Below, piece by piece: positions 55,953-63,096 of a DNA stretch of 64,000 nucleotides. Positions within the stretch are counted from its first letter, which is position 1. Each line of letters begins with the position of its first letter. The stretch spans positions 1 through 64,000 of the forward strand of contig SVJS01000004.1 in NCBI GenBank assembly GCA_015068855.1, read 5' to 3'. Position numbers and translations under genes: made by a program. Origin of the DNA: Oscillospiraceae bacterium. GTDB lineage: Bacteria; Bacillota; Clostridia; UBA1381; UBA9506. The notes beneath the pieces were generated by a model. That model ran no database searches, was not told where the DNA came from, and saw nothing but the letters and a program-made list of their open reading frames with translations.

Positions 55953-56008
55953 ATGTTTCCGCCATGCTGCGGAAACGGAGTTAAACGCACTTTGCTCTGA
56001 CGTGGTGG
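55953..56008. repeat. 56-bp direct repeat, copy 1
   Basis: The last 40 bases (55969-56008) are identical to 56125-56164 and the whole 56 bases match 56109-56164 with three differences. It ends in TGGTGG, which in copy 2 is the 3' end of a tRNA gene. The 349 bases between the adaptor gene and the tRNA hold no gene beyond this repeat pair and the hairpin at 55903. Confidence 0.85.
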
Positions 56009-56108
56009 AGCAAAGGCTTTACTGTCCGAACCTTCTCCATTAGGACTTCCGGGGCCCCCGAAAAGCCATTGGCTTTTTGGGGAGAAGGAAGAGCAAGGAA
56101 GTGGACGG

Positions 56109-56164
56109 ATGTTTTCGCCAAGCGGCGGAAACGGAGTTAAACGCACTTTGCTCTGACGTGGTGG
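56109..56164. repeat. 56-bp direct repeat, copy 2, running into tRNA-Ile2
   Basis: Second copy of the 56-bp repeat. Its final six bases overlap the encoded CCA end and discriminator of the tRNA on the minus strand. Both copies contain a short hairpin of the GTTTCCGC/GCGGAAAC type, perfect in copy 1. Confidence 0.85.
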
Positions 56165-56235
56165 GCCTTCAGGGACTCGAACCCGGGACCGTCCGGTTAT
56201 GAGCCGGATGCTCTAACCAACTGAGCTAAAGGCCC
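56159..56235 (-). tRNA. tRNA-Ile2 (anticodon CAT, lysidine-modified), CCA encoded
   Basis: The minus strand folds into a complete tRNA: acceptor GGGCCTT, D arm TAGCTCAGTTGGTTAGAGCA, anticodon stem CCGGC with loop TCATAA, T arm with GGTTCGAGTCC, and encoded CCA. The CAT anticodon could be Met or Ile2. The body, especially CCTTTAGCTCAG and the CGGCTCATAACCG stem-loop, is much closer to Bacillus tRNA-Ile2 than to elongator tRNA-Met, so it should read AUA codons after TilS modification. Confidence 0.88.
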
Positions 56236-56681
56236 TTACATATGACCCACTTATTGTATCAAACAGGCATGACTTTGTCAAGTTTTTTTTGCGGCGCAGG
56301 GGGAACAGGGGCTATAAAAAGGGGGTTAGGGACAGCCGGATGGAACCAGCCGTCCCTTTTAGGGGATTATTATGAAATTAGGATAAGGGTTTTTGTCGGA
56401 ATCTCTTCCGACGATTTCAGTATACGATAAAAGTGTTACCGGAGTATGAACAGAGTTTGAATAATATGAGAATTTTTGTGTTTTTGTGCGGAAAATTTAT
56501 ATGAATACACGTCCGTTACCCACCATCAAAAATTTGACTTTTTTGTAAAGTTACTACTTTACAAACAGAAAGTTTTATGCTAACATTAAGTTGGATTATA
56601 TTAGGGGATGCAGACCTGCAAAAGAGGCGGTTGTTTGTTCCCCTGAGCGTATAAGCATTAAACGAAAAAGGAGAGAAAGAA
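56236..56681. other. Intergenic region upstream of the TIM-barrel gene
   Basis: About 445 bases without a convincing gene. It contains an imperfect hairpin around AGGGACAGC/AGCCGTCCCT (about 56328-56361) and a palindrome at 56542-56565. A 62-codon frame at 56242 has no ribosome binding site and a low-quality sequence. Confidence 0.5.
56542..56565. promoter_or_regulatory. Putative operator upstream of the TIM-barrel gene
   Basis: A perfect palindrome TTTGTAAAGT-TACT-ACTTTACAAA, with TTGACT (56534-56539) just before it, about 115 bases before the start codon. This is the size and symmetry of a dimeric repressor site. Confidence 0.5.
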
Positions 56682-57725
56682 ATGGCAGACAAGGTTAAAA
56701 TGAAGCTGATGTGTGCCGGTGCAACATTCAGCAACATGTGTGACCGTTTTGTGGCTGAAGGCTACAAAGTTGGTCAGAAAATGCCCGACACCATCGAAGC
56801 GAAGCTTGAAAAATTTGCAGAAATGGGTGGCATGAGTGCTATTGGTTACGGTTGGTTTTTAGACCAGGAACCCGTGGACCCGATTGCTTACAGAGACCTT
56901 TTGAAACAGTATGGCTTCCGTGTTGGTAGCTGCGGCCCCGACAACTATACCAAGGCGCATTGGAAATATGGTACCTTTGCGGCCCGTAATCCCCAGACCC
57001 GTCGTGAGATTGTTGAACTGGGTAAGCGTCACATGGATTGGGCAGAAGCTGCAAACGGTGTTGACATTATGTTCTGGATGGCTCATGATGGTTACAACTA
57101 TCCGTTCCAGGATGATTACACCACGCATTGGGACTACATGGCAGAATGCATTGCTGAAATCTGCGCACATAACAAGAACGTGAATTGTACATTGGAATAT
57201 AAGAACTATGAGCCGCTGACGCATCAGTATGCTTCCGACGTGAGCAAGGTTATCCTGCTTTGCGAAAGAGTTAACAAGATGACAGGTCAGGACAACTGTA
57301 AGTTAATCGTTGACTATGGTCATGCTCTGTTCGGCAACGAAAATCCCGCGGAAAGTGTTGCGCTGGCTAACTCTTATAACCTTCTGTCCATGATTCACTT
57401 AAATGATAACATGGGTCGTTTCGACGATGACTTAATCTTCGGTACCGTTAGCTTCTGGCAGGCTCTGGAATTCTTCTGGAAGCTTTTGCAGATTGGCTAT
57501 GTAAATGAAGATATCAATGATAACCGCGGTTGGTTCATCATGGATAACTGGCCGGCTCGTATGGACGGCGTTGAAGCAACCACAGAGTTTGTTCGCATGA
57601 ATAACCACATCATGAATCTGGCAGCGTCTCTGCCTCATGATGAAATTAAGGAATTGCAGAAGCGTGACGGTAACCCGCCGCACATCTACAAGATTCTCCG
57701 TGAGTACGTTCTGAAAGAAGTTTGA
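56682..57725 (+). CDS. Sugar phosphate isomerase/epimerase-like TIM-barrel protein
   Basis: A 347-residue soluble protein of the AP-endonuclease-2/xylose-isomerase-like barrel family. Likely metal ligands lie in CTLEYKNYEP (Glu), LIVDYGHALFG (Asp, His), MIHLNDNMG (His) and the late FIMDNWPAR. The substrate is unknown; relatives isomerise rhamnose, tagatose or inositol derivatives. A strong AAAGGAGAG site and highly regular codon use suggest high expression. It is a single gene with an upstream palindrome and its own terminator. Confidence 0.82.
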   Translation: MADKVKMKLMCAGATFSNMCDRFVAEGYKVGQKMPDTIEAKLEKFAEMGGMSAIGYGWFLDQEPVDPIAYRDLLKQYGFRVGSCGPDNYTKAHWKYGTFAARNPQTRREIVELGKRHMDWAEAANGVDIMFWMAHDGYNYPFQDDYTTHWDYMAECIAEICAHNKNVNCTLEYKNYEPLTHQYASDVSKVILLCERVNKMTGQDNCKLIVDYGHALFGNENPAESVALANSYNLLSMIHLNDNMGRFDDDLIFGTVSFWQALEFFWKLLQIGYVNEDINDNRGWFIMDNWPARMDGVEATTEFVRMNNHIMNLAASLPHDEIKELQKRDGNPPHIYKILREYVLKEV

Positions 57726-57740
57726 TTCTAAACGTAATAA

Positions 57741-57773
57741 AAAGCCAAGTAACGATGTTACTTGGCTTTTTTT
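57741..57773 (+). terminator. Terminator after the TIM-barrel gene
   Basis: AAAGCCAAGTAAC/GTTACTTGGCTTT, a perfect 13-bp stem with a three-base loop and T run. Confidence 0.93.
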
Positions 57774-57831
57774 GCGCTTTGGCCGCTCCGACGAACTCCC
57801 TTCGCGAGTTTAATCTCCCGTAGGCACAAAA
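57774..57831. repeat. Imperfect direct repeat near tRNA-Arg, copy 1
   Basis: Starts GCGCTTTGGCCGCTCCGACG and ends near AGGCACAAAA. It is closely matched at 57933-57989 with scattered differences. Between the copies lies a hairpin with outer arms GTTTTTTTG/CAAAAAAAC and inner arms ACCGCC/GGCGGT (57862-57897). Confidence 0.75.
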
Positions 57832-57932
57832 AGCGCGCCCTACGAGATACTCTGCTGCTCCGTTTTTTTGACCGCCCCTGGCGGTGCCCAAAAAAACCTG
57901 TCGTGCGCGAGCTACGCGGTCCAAACCGCCTT

Positions 57933-57989
57933 GCGCTTTGGCCGCTCCGGCGAACTCACTTCGAAAGTTTAATGCCACCAGGCACAAAA
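57933..57989. repeat. Imperfect direct repeat near tRNA-Arg, copy 2
   Basis: Second copy of the repeat at 57774, beginning GCGCTTTGGCCGCTCCGGCG. It runs into the terminator that follows tRNA-Arg on the minus strand. Confidence 0.75.
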
Positions 57990-58024
57990 AAATCCCTTAA
58001 ACCCGAATGGGTTTAAGGGATTTT
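57989..58024 (-). terminator. Terminator of tRNA-Arg
   Basis: AAAATCCCTTAAACCC and GGGTTTAAGGGATTTT form a perfect 16-bp stem with loop GAAT. On the minus strand it starts right at the CCA end of the tRNA and is followed by a T run. Confidence 0.92.
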
Positions 58025-58100
58025 GGCGCGCCCGGAGAGATTCGAACTCCCGACCTACTGGTTCGTAGCCAGGCACTCTATCCAGCTGAGCTACGGGCGC
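58024..58100 (-). tRNA. tRNA-Arg (anticodon ACG), CCA encoded
   Basis: The minus strand reads a full tRNA: acceptor GCGCCCG, D arm TAGCTCAGCTGGATAGAGT, anticodon stem-loop CTGGCTACGAACCAG with ACG, T arm GGAGTTCGAATCTCC and encoded CCA. After A34 deamination it reads CGU, CGC and CGA codons. Confidence 0.96.
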
Positions 58101-58292
58101 AAAACAAATGAAAAGGACGGCAGGGCCGTCACAGCATTAATAGTATAGCACAGAAAATTGGCAAATGCAAGCCTTTTTTTCAAAATATTAAAAATTCGTT
58201 GTGCATCTTGCGATAGCGGACGCTTACCCGAAATTAAAATTGCCAGACATGTCAGGAAAATCTGCCTCATATAGTGTAACGAGGTGGAGAGT

Positions 58293-59798
58293 TTGAAACG
58301 AGGAAAGCGATTTTTAATGAACGGGCTTCTGCTAGCGGGGACGACGGTGTTCTTGCGGGGCACGGGGCTCATCTTTAATGTTTACATCACGCAGAAAATT
58401 GGTGCGGAGGGCATGGGGCTTTTCGGGCTCATCATGTCCGTCTATATGCTGGCGACAACGGTGGCTTCCTCGGGCGGTGGCCTTGCAGCCACAAGGCTCG
58501 TTACGGAGGAACAAGCGCGGGGGCGCTATGGTGGCACACAAAAAGCCATGCATGTTTGCATGCTCTATTGCCTGTTTTTTGGCGTGGTCGCGAGTTTTTG
58601 TTTGTTTATATTTGCCCCGCAAATCGGGCAATATTGGCTCTCGGATGAACGCACAATCGGCTCTTTGCGGTGCCTTTCCGTCAGCCTGCCGTTCATTTCT
58701 CTGTCCGGAGCCATGAACGGATATTTCATGGCGGTCAGACGTGTTATCAAAAGTGCTTCGGCTCAGATTTTTGAGCTTTTGGTTAAGATTTTGGCGACCG
58801 TTTTAACCTTGCGTTTTTTTGGTCATCGGGGCATCGAATTTGCCTGCATGGCCGTGGTTTGCGGCGGTAGCGTGGCGGAAATAGCATCCTTTTGTTATTT
58901 GTTTGTTTTGTATCGATGGGAGCAACGCACTCCCTGCGACGCGTTGGGGAGCAGGACACCCTTTGTGCGCCGTCTGCTTGGTTTTGCCATACCCATAGCC
59001 ATCAGTTCCTATTTTCGCTCGGGGCTTGTCACCTTAGAGCATGTTCTGGTGCCTGCGGGCTTAAAGCGTTATGGGGCGGACAGAGCAGCTTCTTTGTCAC
59101 AATATGGCATCGTGCATGGCATGGTGATGCCGCTGCTTTTGTTTCCTGCCTCGGTTCTGGGCGCTTTTGCCGGCCTCTTGGTGCCTGAAATGACAGAATT
59201 TCAAACCAAGGGGCATGCGGACAGAATCCGTCGGGTTGCCTCAAAAGTCATCCAGACCTCCCTGCTGTTTTCGGTAGGTATTTCAGGGGTATTTCTGATT
59301 TTCGGTCATGAATTGGGGCAGGGTATCTATAAAAGCGGCGATGCAGGACTTTTCATCTGTTTTCTGGCACCGTTGACAGTTGTGATGTACTTAGACGGGG
59401 TAGTGGATGCCATGCTCAAAGGCTTAAATCAGCAGGTTTACTCCATGCGTTATAACATCCTTGATTCCGCGGTCAGCGTGGCTTTGGTGTATACGGTTTT
59501 GCCCCGCTACGGTGTTAATGGCTACATAGCTATTATTTTTATCACGGAAATCTTAAACGCCTTGCTCAGCATCCGTCGGTTGCGGCGTGTGACGGACTTT
59601 CAACTGTCCTTTGTGCGGGGCTTTGTTCTGCCGTGCTGCGCCATCGGCCTTGCCTGTGTTGTGACAAAAGGGATTTTCAATGGGGCCGCCTTGTCAGCGC
59701 AGGGCCTATATGGTGCCATTTTCTGCTGTGCGGTTTTATATCTGCTCTTTTTAGGCGCCCTTGGCCTGTACAGACAAACAGAAAAAAAGGAGCTGTAG
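58293..59798 (+). CDS. spoVB: SpoVB-like polysaccharide flippase (MVF/MATE-like)
   Basis: A 501-residue membrane protein with about 14 helices of the polysaccharide transporter family. The N-terminal FLMNGLLLAGTTVFLRGTGLIFNVYITQKIGAEGMGLFGLI pattern, in pieces, is that of the SpoVB/YtgP group, which moves lipid-linked wall precursors and is needed for the spore cortex in Bacillus. A TTG start at 58293 has GAGGTGG at proper distance; a GTG three codons upstream overlaps that site. Several SpoVB-like paralogues are usual in Clostridia, so the exact role is uncertain. Confidence 0.84.
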   Translation: MKRGKRFLMNGLLLAGTTVFLRGTGLIFNVYITQKIGAEGMGLFGLIMSVYMLATTVASSGGGLAATRLVTEEQARGRYGGTQKAMHVCMLYCLFFGVVASFCLFIFAPQIGQYWLSDERTIGSLRCLSVSLPFISLSGAMNGYFMAVRRVIKSASAQIFELLVKILATVLTLRFFGHRGIEFACMAVVCGGSVAEIASFCYLFVLYRWEQRTPCDALGSRTPFVRRLLGFAIPIAISSYFRSGLVTLEHVLVPAGLKRYGADRAASLSQYGIVHGMVMPLLLFPASVLGAFAGLLVPEMTEFQTKGHADRIRRVASKVIQTSLLFSVGISGVFLIFGHELGQGIYKSGDAGLFICFLAPLTVVMYLDGVVDAMLKGLNQQVYSMRYNILDSAVSVALVYTVLPRYGVNGYIAIIFITEILNALLSIRRLRRVTDFQLSFVRGFVLPCCAIGLACVVTKGIFNGAALSAQGLYGAIFCCAVLYLLFLGALGLYRQTEKKEL

Positions 59799-59832
59799 CA
59801 AAATGCATTTCATTTTGCTACAGCTCCTTTTT
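59784..59832. repeat. Long perfect palindrome, copy 2, acting as terminator
   Basis: A perfect 22-bp inverted repeat whose arms are AAAAAGGAGCTGTAGC plus AAAATG and its complement, with loop CATTT and a T5 end. The inner half is nearly the same as the palindrome at 50200-50242. It overlaps the last codons of the spoVB-like gene and is a good terminator for it. Confidence 0.88.
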
Positions 59833-59871
59833 GGGCTGGACGAAAGTCACAGCTTTTTTTCTGTTTTGTTT

Positions 59872-60702
59872 TCAGGAAAGTTTTTTCAGCATCTCGGCGG
59901 CCTCATCAAACCAGTTAAAGTCTAAAGATTCAATGGCGCCCTTATCGCAGGATTCTGCAATAGACGGGTCGATGGGGAGCCGTGCCAGAACGGGGAGCCG
60001 ATAGGCTGCGGCGATATCATCAATGTGACTGTCGCCAAATACCTTATAGTCCTTGCCGTTATCCGGGCATGTGAAATAGGAAAGGTTTTCAACCAACCCT
60101 AACACGGGAATGTTCATCATGTTAGCCATTTTGACAGCTTTTTCAACAATCATGCCAACCAGCTCCTGCGGAGAGGTGACAACAATGATGCCGTCAACAG
60201 CGATAGACTGGAACACGGTCAGGGGCACATCGCCTGTTCCCGGCGGCATGTCGATGAACATAAAGTCCACATCGCCCCAGATAACATCGGTCCAGAACTG
60301 CTTAACGGTTCCGCCGATGACGGGACCGCGCCAGACAACAGGGTCAGTTTCGTTTTCCAAAAGCAGATTAACGGACATAACCTCAATGCCTTTTTGGCTG
60401 GCGACGGGCAAGAGGCCCTGTTCGTTAGCGGTGGCTTTTTCGGTCATGCCGAAGGCCTTGGGGATGGAGGGACCCGTGATATCCGCATCCAAAATCGCGG
60501 TGCGGTAGCCCTGGCGGTTTAAGGTGACAGCCAGCAGGGAGGTAACCAGACTTTTGCCAACGCCGCCTTTGCCGCTGACAATGCCGATGACCTTTTTAAT
60601 CTGACTCAGGTCATGGGGTTTTTCATGTAAATCCTGTTTGGCGTGCTGACAGCCCTCGCAGGATTCCTTTGTGCAGGAAGAATGATCGCAAGATTGTGCC
60701 AT
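59872..60702 (-). CDS. Mrp/NBP35 family iron-sulfur carrier ATPase
   Basis: A 276-residue P-loop ATPase that carries and inserts iron-sulfur clusters. Walker A is VSGKGGVGKSLVTS near residue 43; DADITGPSIPKAFG, DMPPGTGDVPLT and SPQELVGMIVEKAVKMA are typical. The N-terminus has four cysteines (CDHSSCTKESCEGC, residues 5-18), as in the NBP35-like bacterial forms. The usual C-terminal CxxC is reduced to FTCPDNG. It is a single leftward gene. Confidence 0.92.
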   Translation of the reverse strand: MAQSCDHSSCTKESCEGCQHAKQDLHEKPHDLSQIKKVIGIVSGKGGVGKSLVTSLLAVTLNRQGYRTAILDADITGPSIPKAFGMTEKATANEQGLLPVASQKGIEVMSVNLLLENETDPVVWRGPVIGGTVKQFWTDVIWGDVDFMFIDMPPGTGDVPLTVFQSIAVDGIIVVTSPQELVGMIVEKAVKMANMMNIPVLGLVENLSYFTCPDNGKDYKVFGDSHIDDIAAAYRLPVLARLPIDPSIAESCDKGAIESLDFNWFDEAAEMLKKLS

Positions 60703-60938
60703 GTTTTGATTTGCCTCTTTTCTATAATAAAAATTTTACTTTTCAGCAGAAATGCTAAAGGGTAATTTGTTTTATAAGACGCCTCGTATAGGGACAAAGT
60801 AACAACAAGGGCAAAGCCGCTTGCCTTTGTCAAGACGCCTGTTTCTCATTATACCATAGCGGTCTTGAAGCTGTCAAGAGCGAGAGAAATCAGCATAAAA
60901 ACGGTGGGATTTTGGTACAAATAAATTGATAAAAGCGT
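60703..60938. other. Intergenic region between divergent mrp-type and LCP genes
   Basis: No gene is visible. It contains two copies of AAGACGCCT (60776-60784 and 60832-60840) and a hairpin-prone GGGCAAAGC/GCTTGCC segment between them. The promoter of the leftward gene should lie here but no clear consensus was seen. Confidence 0.45.
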
Positions 60939-60967
60939 TTGACAAAAAGGGAGAAAAATGGTATAAT
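60939..60967 (+). promoter_or_regulatory. Consensus sigma-A promoter of the LCP gene
   Basis: TTGACA (60939-60944), exactly 17 bases, then TATAAT (60962-60967): both hexamers are perfect. The leader to the start codon is about 115 bases. Confidence 0.92.
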
Positions 60968-61089
60968 AAGCTTGATTTTGGATATTTTTAGGGACTCTTT
61001 GTGTGAATGCAGCGTATAATTGTAAACCAATCCCTTTTTTGATATACGTGAAGCGGGATTTTTTGTACAACAGAGGAAGGAATTTAGGC

Positions 61090-62022
61090 ATGAATATCAA
61101 GAAATTTTTTCTATCTATGTTTATAACAATTTTAGTGCTGGTCACCATGGTGGCAGGCCTGATGGCAGCAAACTTCTTTTTCGGCACTAATTTGTCTGAT
61201 GAAATTGCGAAATATCTGGATAAAATCTCCGGCGGAACGGTGAATGTTCTGCTTTTGGGCTTAGATGAAGATAAAACCCGTGCAGACGTTATCATGGTGG
61301 TGTCCATCGACCCGAATGAGCATGACATTCATGTTCTTTCTATTCCCCGTGATACCCGTGTGCGCTATGCGGAAGGTCGGTATGATAAAATCAATCATGC
61401 CATGGGCTATAAAAACCCCGAAGAGCGGATTATCTCTTTAGTTAAGCAAGTGACGGGCATGCCCATTCATTATTACTGCGAAGTCGGTTTTGCAGGTTTC
61501 CGTGAAGTCATCGATATTTTAGGCGGCGTGGAATTTGATGTGCCGGTAAACATGCATTATGAAGACCCGGCGCAAAAGCTCTCCATTCACGTAAACAAAG
61601 GCTTGCAGGTCTTAGACGGCAAAAAAGCCGAAGGTGTTGTGCGCTATCGTGCCACCTATGTAACCGGCGACGAACAGAGAATTAACGTGCAGAAGGATTT
61701 TTTGCATGCACTTTTTGAACAAAAGCTGAATGCGAAATACCTTGCAAAAGCACCGGCGCTGATTAATGAAATTTACCAGCATGTTGAAACGAATTTTTCG
61801 CCGGCCGATGCGATTAAATACGCTAAAAGCTTCAAAAAGATGACGGCAGAGTCACTTAAAACCCACACGTTGCCCGGTGAATCCGGCTATGTTAACGGCG
61901 TTTCTTATTTTATCTATGACCCGGCGGAAACCCGCGAATTGATTTTAACCGAGTTTGGCTACCCTGAGGATGAAGCGGCAGCGCTGAAACAGCAGGAAAA
62001 GCAAGCGGGGCTCGCAGAATGA
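61090..62022 (+). CDS. LCP family (LytR-CpsA-Psr) cell wall polymer ligase
   Basis: A 310-residue membrane-anchored enzyme that attaches teichoic acids or other lipid-linked polymers to peptidoglycan. A short cytoplasmic start and one membrane helix (about residues 7-30) are followed by the LCP domain: LLLGLDEDKTRADVIMVVSI, SIPRDTRVRYAEGRYDKINHA and YRATYVTGDEQRINVQKDFL contain the usual Arg/Asp residues that hold the pyrophosphate. The ATG at 61090 has GAGGAAGGAA; 29 codons upstream are excluded. It overlaps rsmA by four bases (ATGA). Confidence 0.93.
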   Translation: MNIKKFFLSMFITILVLVTMVAGLMAANFFFGTNLSDEIAKYLDKISGGTVNVLLLGLDEDKTRADVIMVVSIDPNEHDIHVLSIPRDTRVRYAEGRYDKINHAMGYKNPEERIISLVKQVTGMPIHYYCEVGFAGFREVIDILGGVEFDVPVNMHYEDPAQKLSIHVNKGLQVLDGKKAEGVVRYRATYVTGDEQRINVQKDFLHALFEQKLNAKYLAKAPALINEIYQHVETNFSPADAIKYAKSFKKMTAESLKTHTLPGESGYVNGVSYFIYDPAETRELILTEFGYPEDEAAALKQQEKQAGLAE

Positions 62023-62897
62023 GCGGGCAGGATTTTTCCCGCCGCTCCGTACGGCGTCAGCTTTCAGGAGAGGGCTTGCGGCCGAAAAAGGGGCTGGGAC
62101 AGAATTTTTTAACGGATGCATCGGTTCTTTATGATATTGTCGATGCAGCAGCGCTCAGTGAGGACAGCTGTGTGTTGGAAATCGGCCCCGGCATGGGCGT
62201 GTTAACACGGCAGCTGGCAATGCGGGCAGCCTTAGTGACGGCGGTGGAAATTGACAGGACAATTTTGCCGGTTCTGGAAAAAAATTTATCGGATTTTTCG
62301 AATGTAACTGTTGTAAATCAGGACATACTACAAGTAGATTTGGAAGCGTTGTTTGCCAAACAATTTGGCGATAAGCCTGTTTCTGTTGTGGCCAATCTTC
62401 CTTATTATATCACAACCCCCATTTTGATGAAGCTTTTGGAAGCAAAAGTGCCCATCAAAACCATCGTGATTATGATTCAGCGCGAGGTGGCGGAGCGCCT
62501 GGCAGCAGGGCCCGGCAGCAAGGAATTTGGCGCCATCAGCCTGGCGGTTCAATATAGAGCCGAGGTTGAGCCCGTCCGAGATGTGCCTCCCGAAGCGTTT
62601 GAACCCATGCCTAAGGTCTGGTCTTCCGTCATCAGGCTCATGCCCCGTGAAAAACCGCCAGTAGTGGTTACAGATGAAGGGCATTTTTTCCGTCTCATCA
62701 AGGCGGCCTTTGCCATGCGACGCAAAACTCTGGTTAACGCCGTCAGTCATGAAGCGAGTCTGGGCGCCACCAAGGAGCTTTTGAAGGCTATCTTGCAGGA
62801 TATGGGCTTTGATGAAGCTGTGCGGGGCGAATGCCTAGGGCTTCAACAGTTTGCACAACTCTCCAATGAGATTATTGCAAAAAGATTGTCGAAATAG
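62019..62897 (+). CDS. rsmA: 16S rRNA A1518/A1519 dimethyltransferase
   Basis: A 292-residue SAM-dependent enzyme (KsgA) that dimethylates two adenines near the 3' end of 16S rRNA late in 30S assembly. KKGLGQNFLTDASVL is followed by the SAM-binding VLEIGPGMGVLTRQLA and the catalytic VVANLPYYITTPIL. A C-terminal helical domain completes it. The start overlaps the LCP stop, so the two are probably translated together. Confidence 0.96.
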   Translation: MSGQDFSRRSVRRQLSGEGLRPKKGLGQNFLTDASVLYDIVDAAALSEDSCVLEIGPGMGVLTRQLAMRAALVTAVEIDRTILPVLEKNLSDFSNVTVVNQDILQVDLEALFAKQFGDKPVSVVANLPYYITTPILMKLLEAKVPIKTIVIMIQREVAERLAAGPGSKEFGAISLAVQYRAEVEPVRDVPPEAFEPMPKVWSSVIRLMPREKPPVVVTDEGHFFRLIKAAFAMRRKTLVNAVSHEASLGATKELLKAILQDMGFDEAVRGECLGLQQFAQLSNEIIAKRLSK

Positions 62898-62923
62898 ATA
62901 ATGCTTTTTTGGCATAAAAGCCT

Positions 62924-62951
62924 TTGCTTTTTCGTAATAATAGAGTATAAT
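62924..62951 (+). promoter_or_regulatory. Putative promoter of pckG
   Basis: TTGCTT (62924-62929) and TATAAT (62946-62951) have a 16-base spacer. The leader of about 140 bases contains a stem of the CCTGCC/GGCAGG type (about 62975-63017). Confidence 0.6.
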
Positions 62952-63096
62952 AGATGAAGATAGCAAAGAGACAGCCTGCCCGTGGTGTCCTGTAAAAACA
63001 GTGATAAAACGGCAGGGCAAGACATATAGTATCCATGTGTTTATCAAATAGTTTAATCTATTCAAAAGATAAAGCAAAATGAAAGGAGTCAGAAAC

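Noticed and set aside
55928-56146. 72-codon leftward frame next to tRNA-Ile2
   Set aside because: It covers both copies of the direct repeat, which explains its internally repeated translation, and it has no good ribosome binding site.
55953-56164. Possible CRISPR array
   Set aside because: Only two copies are present, one inside a tRNA 3' end, with no spacer series and no cas genes.
62900-62935. Terminator after rsmA
   Set aside because: The only local hairpin is a three-base GGC/GCC stem in T-rich sequence, too weak to support a call.
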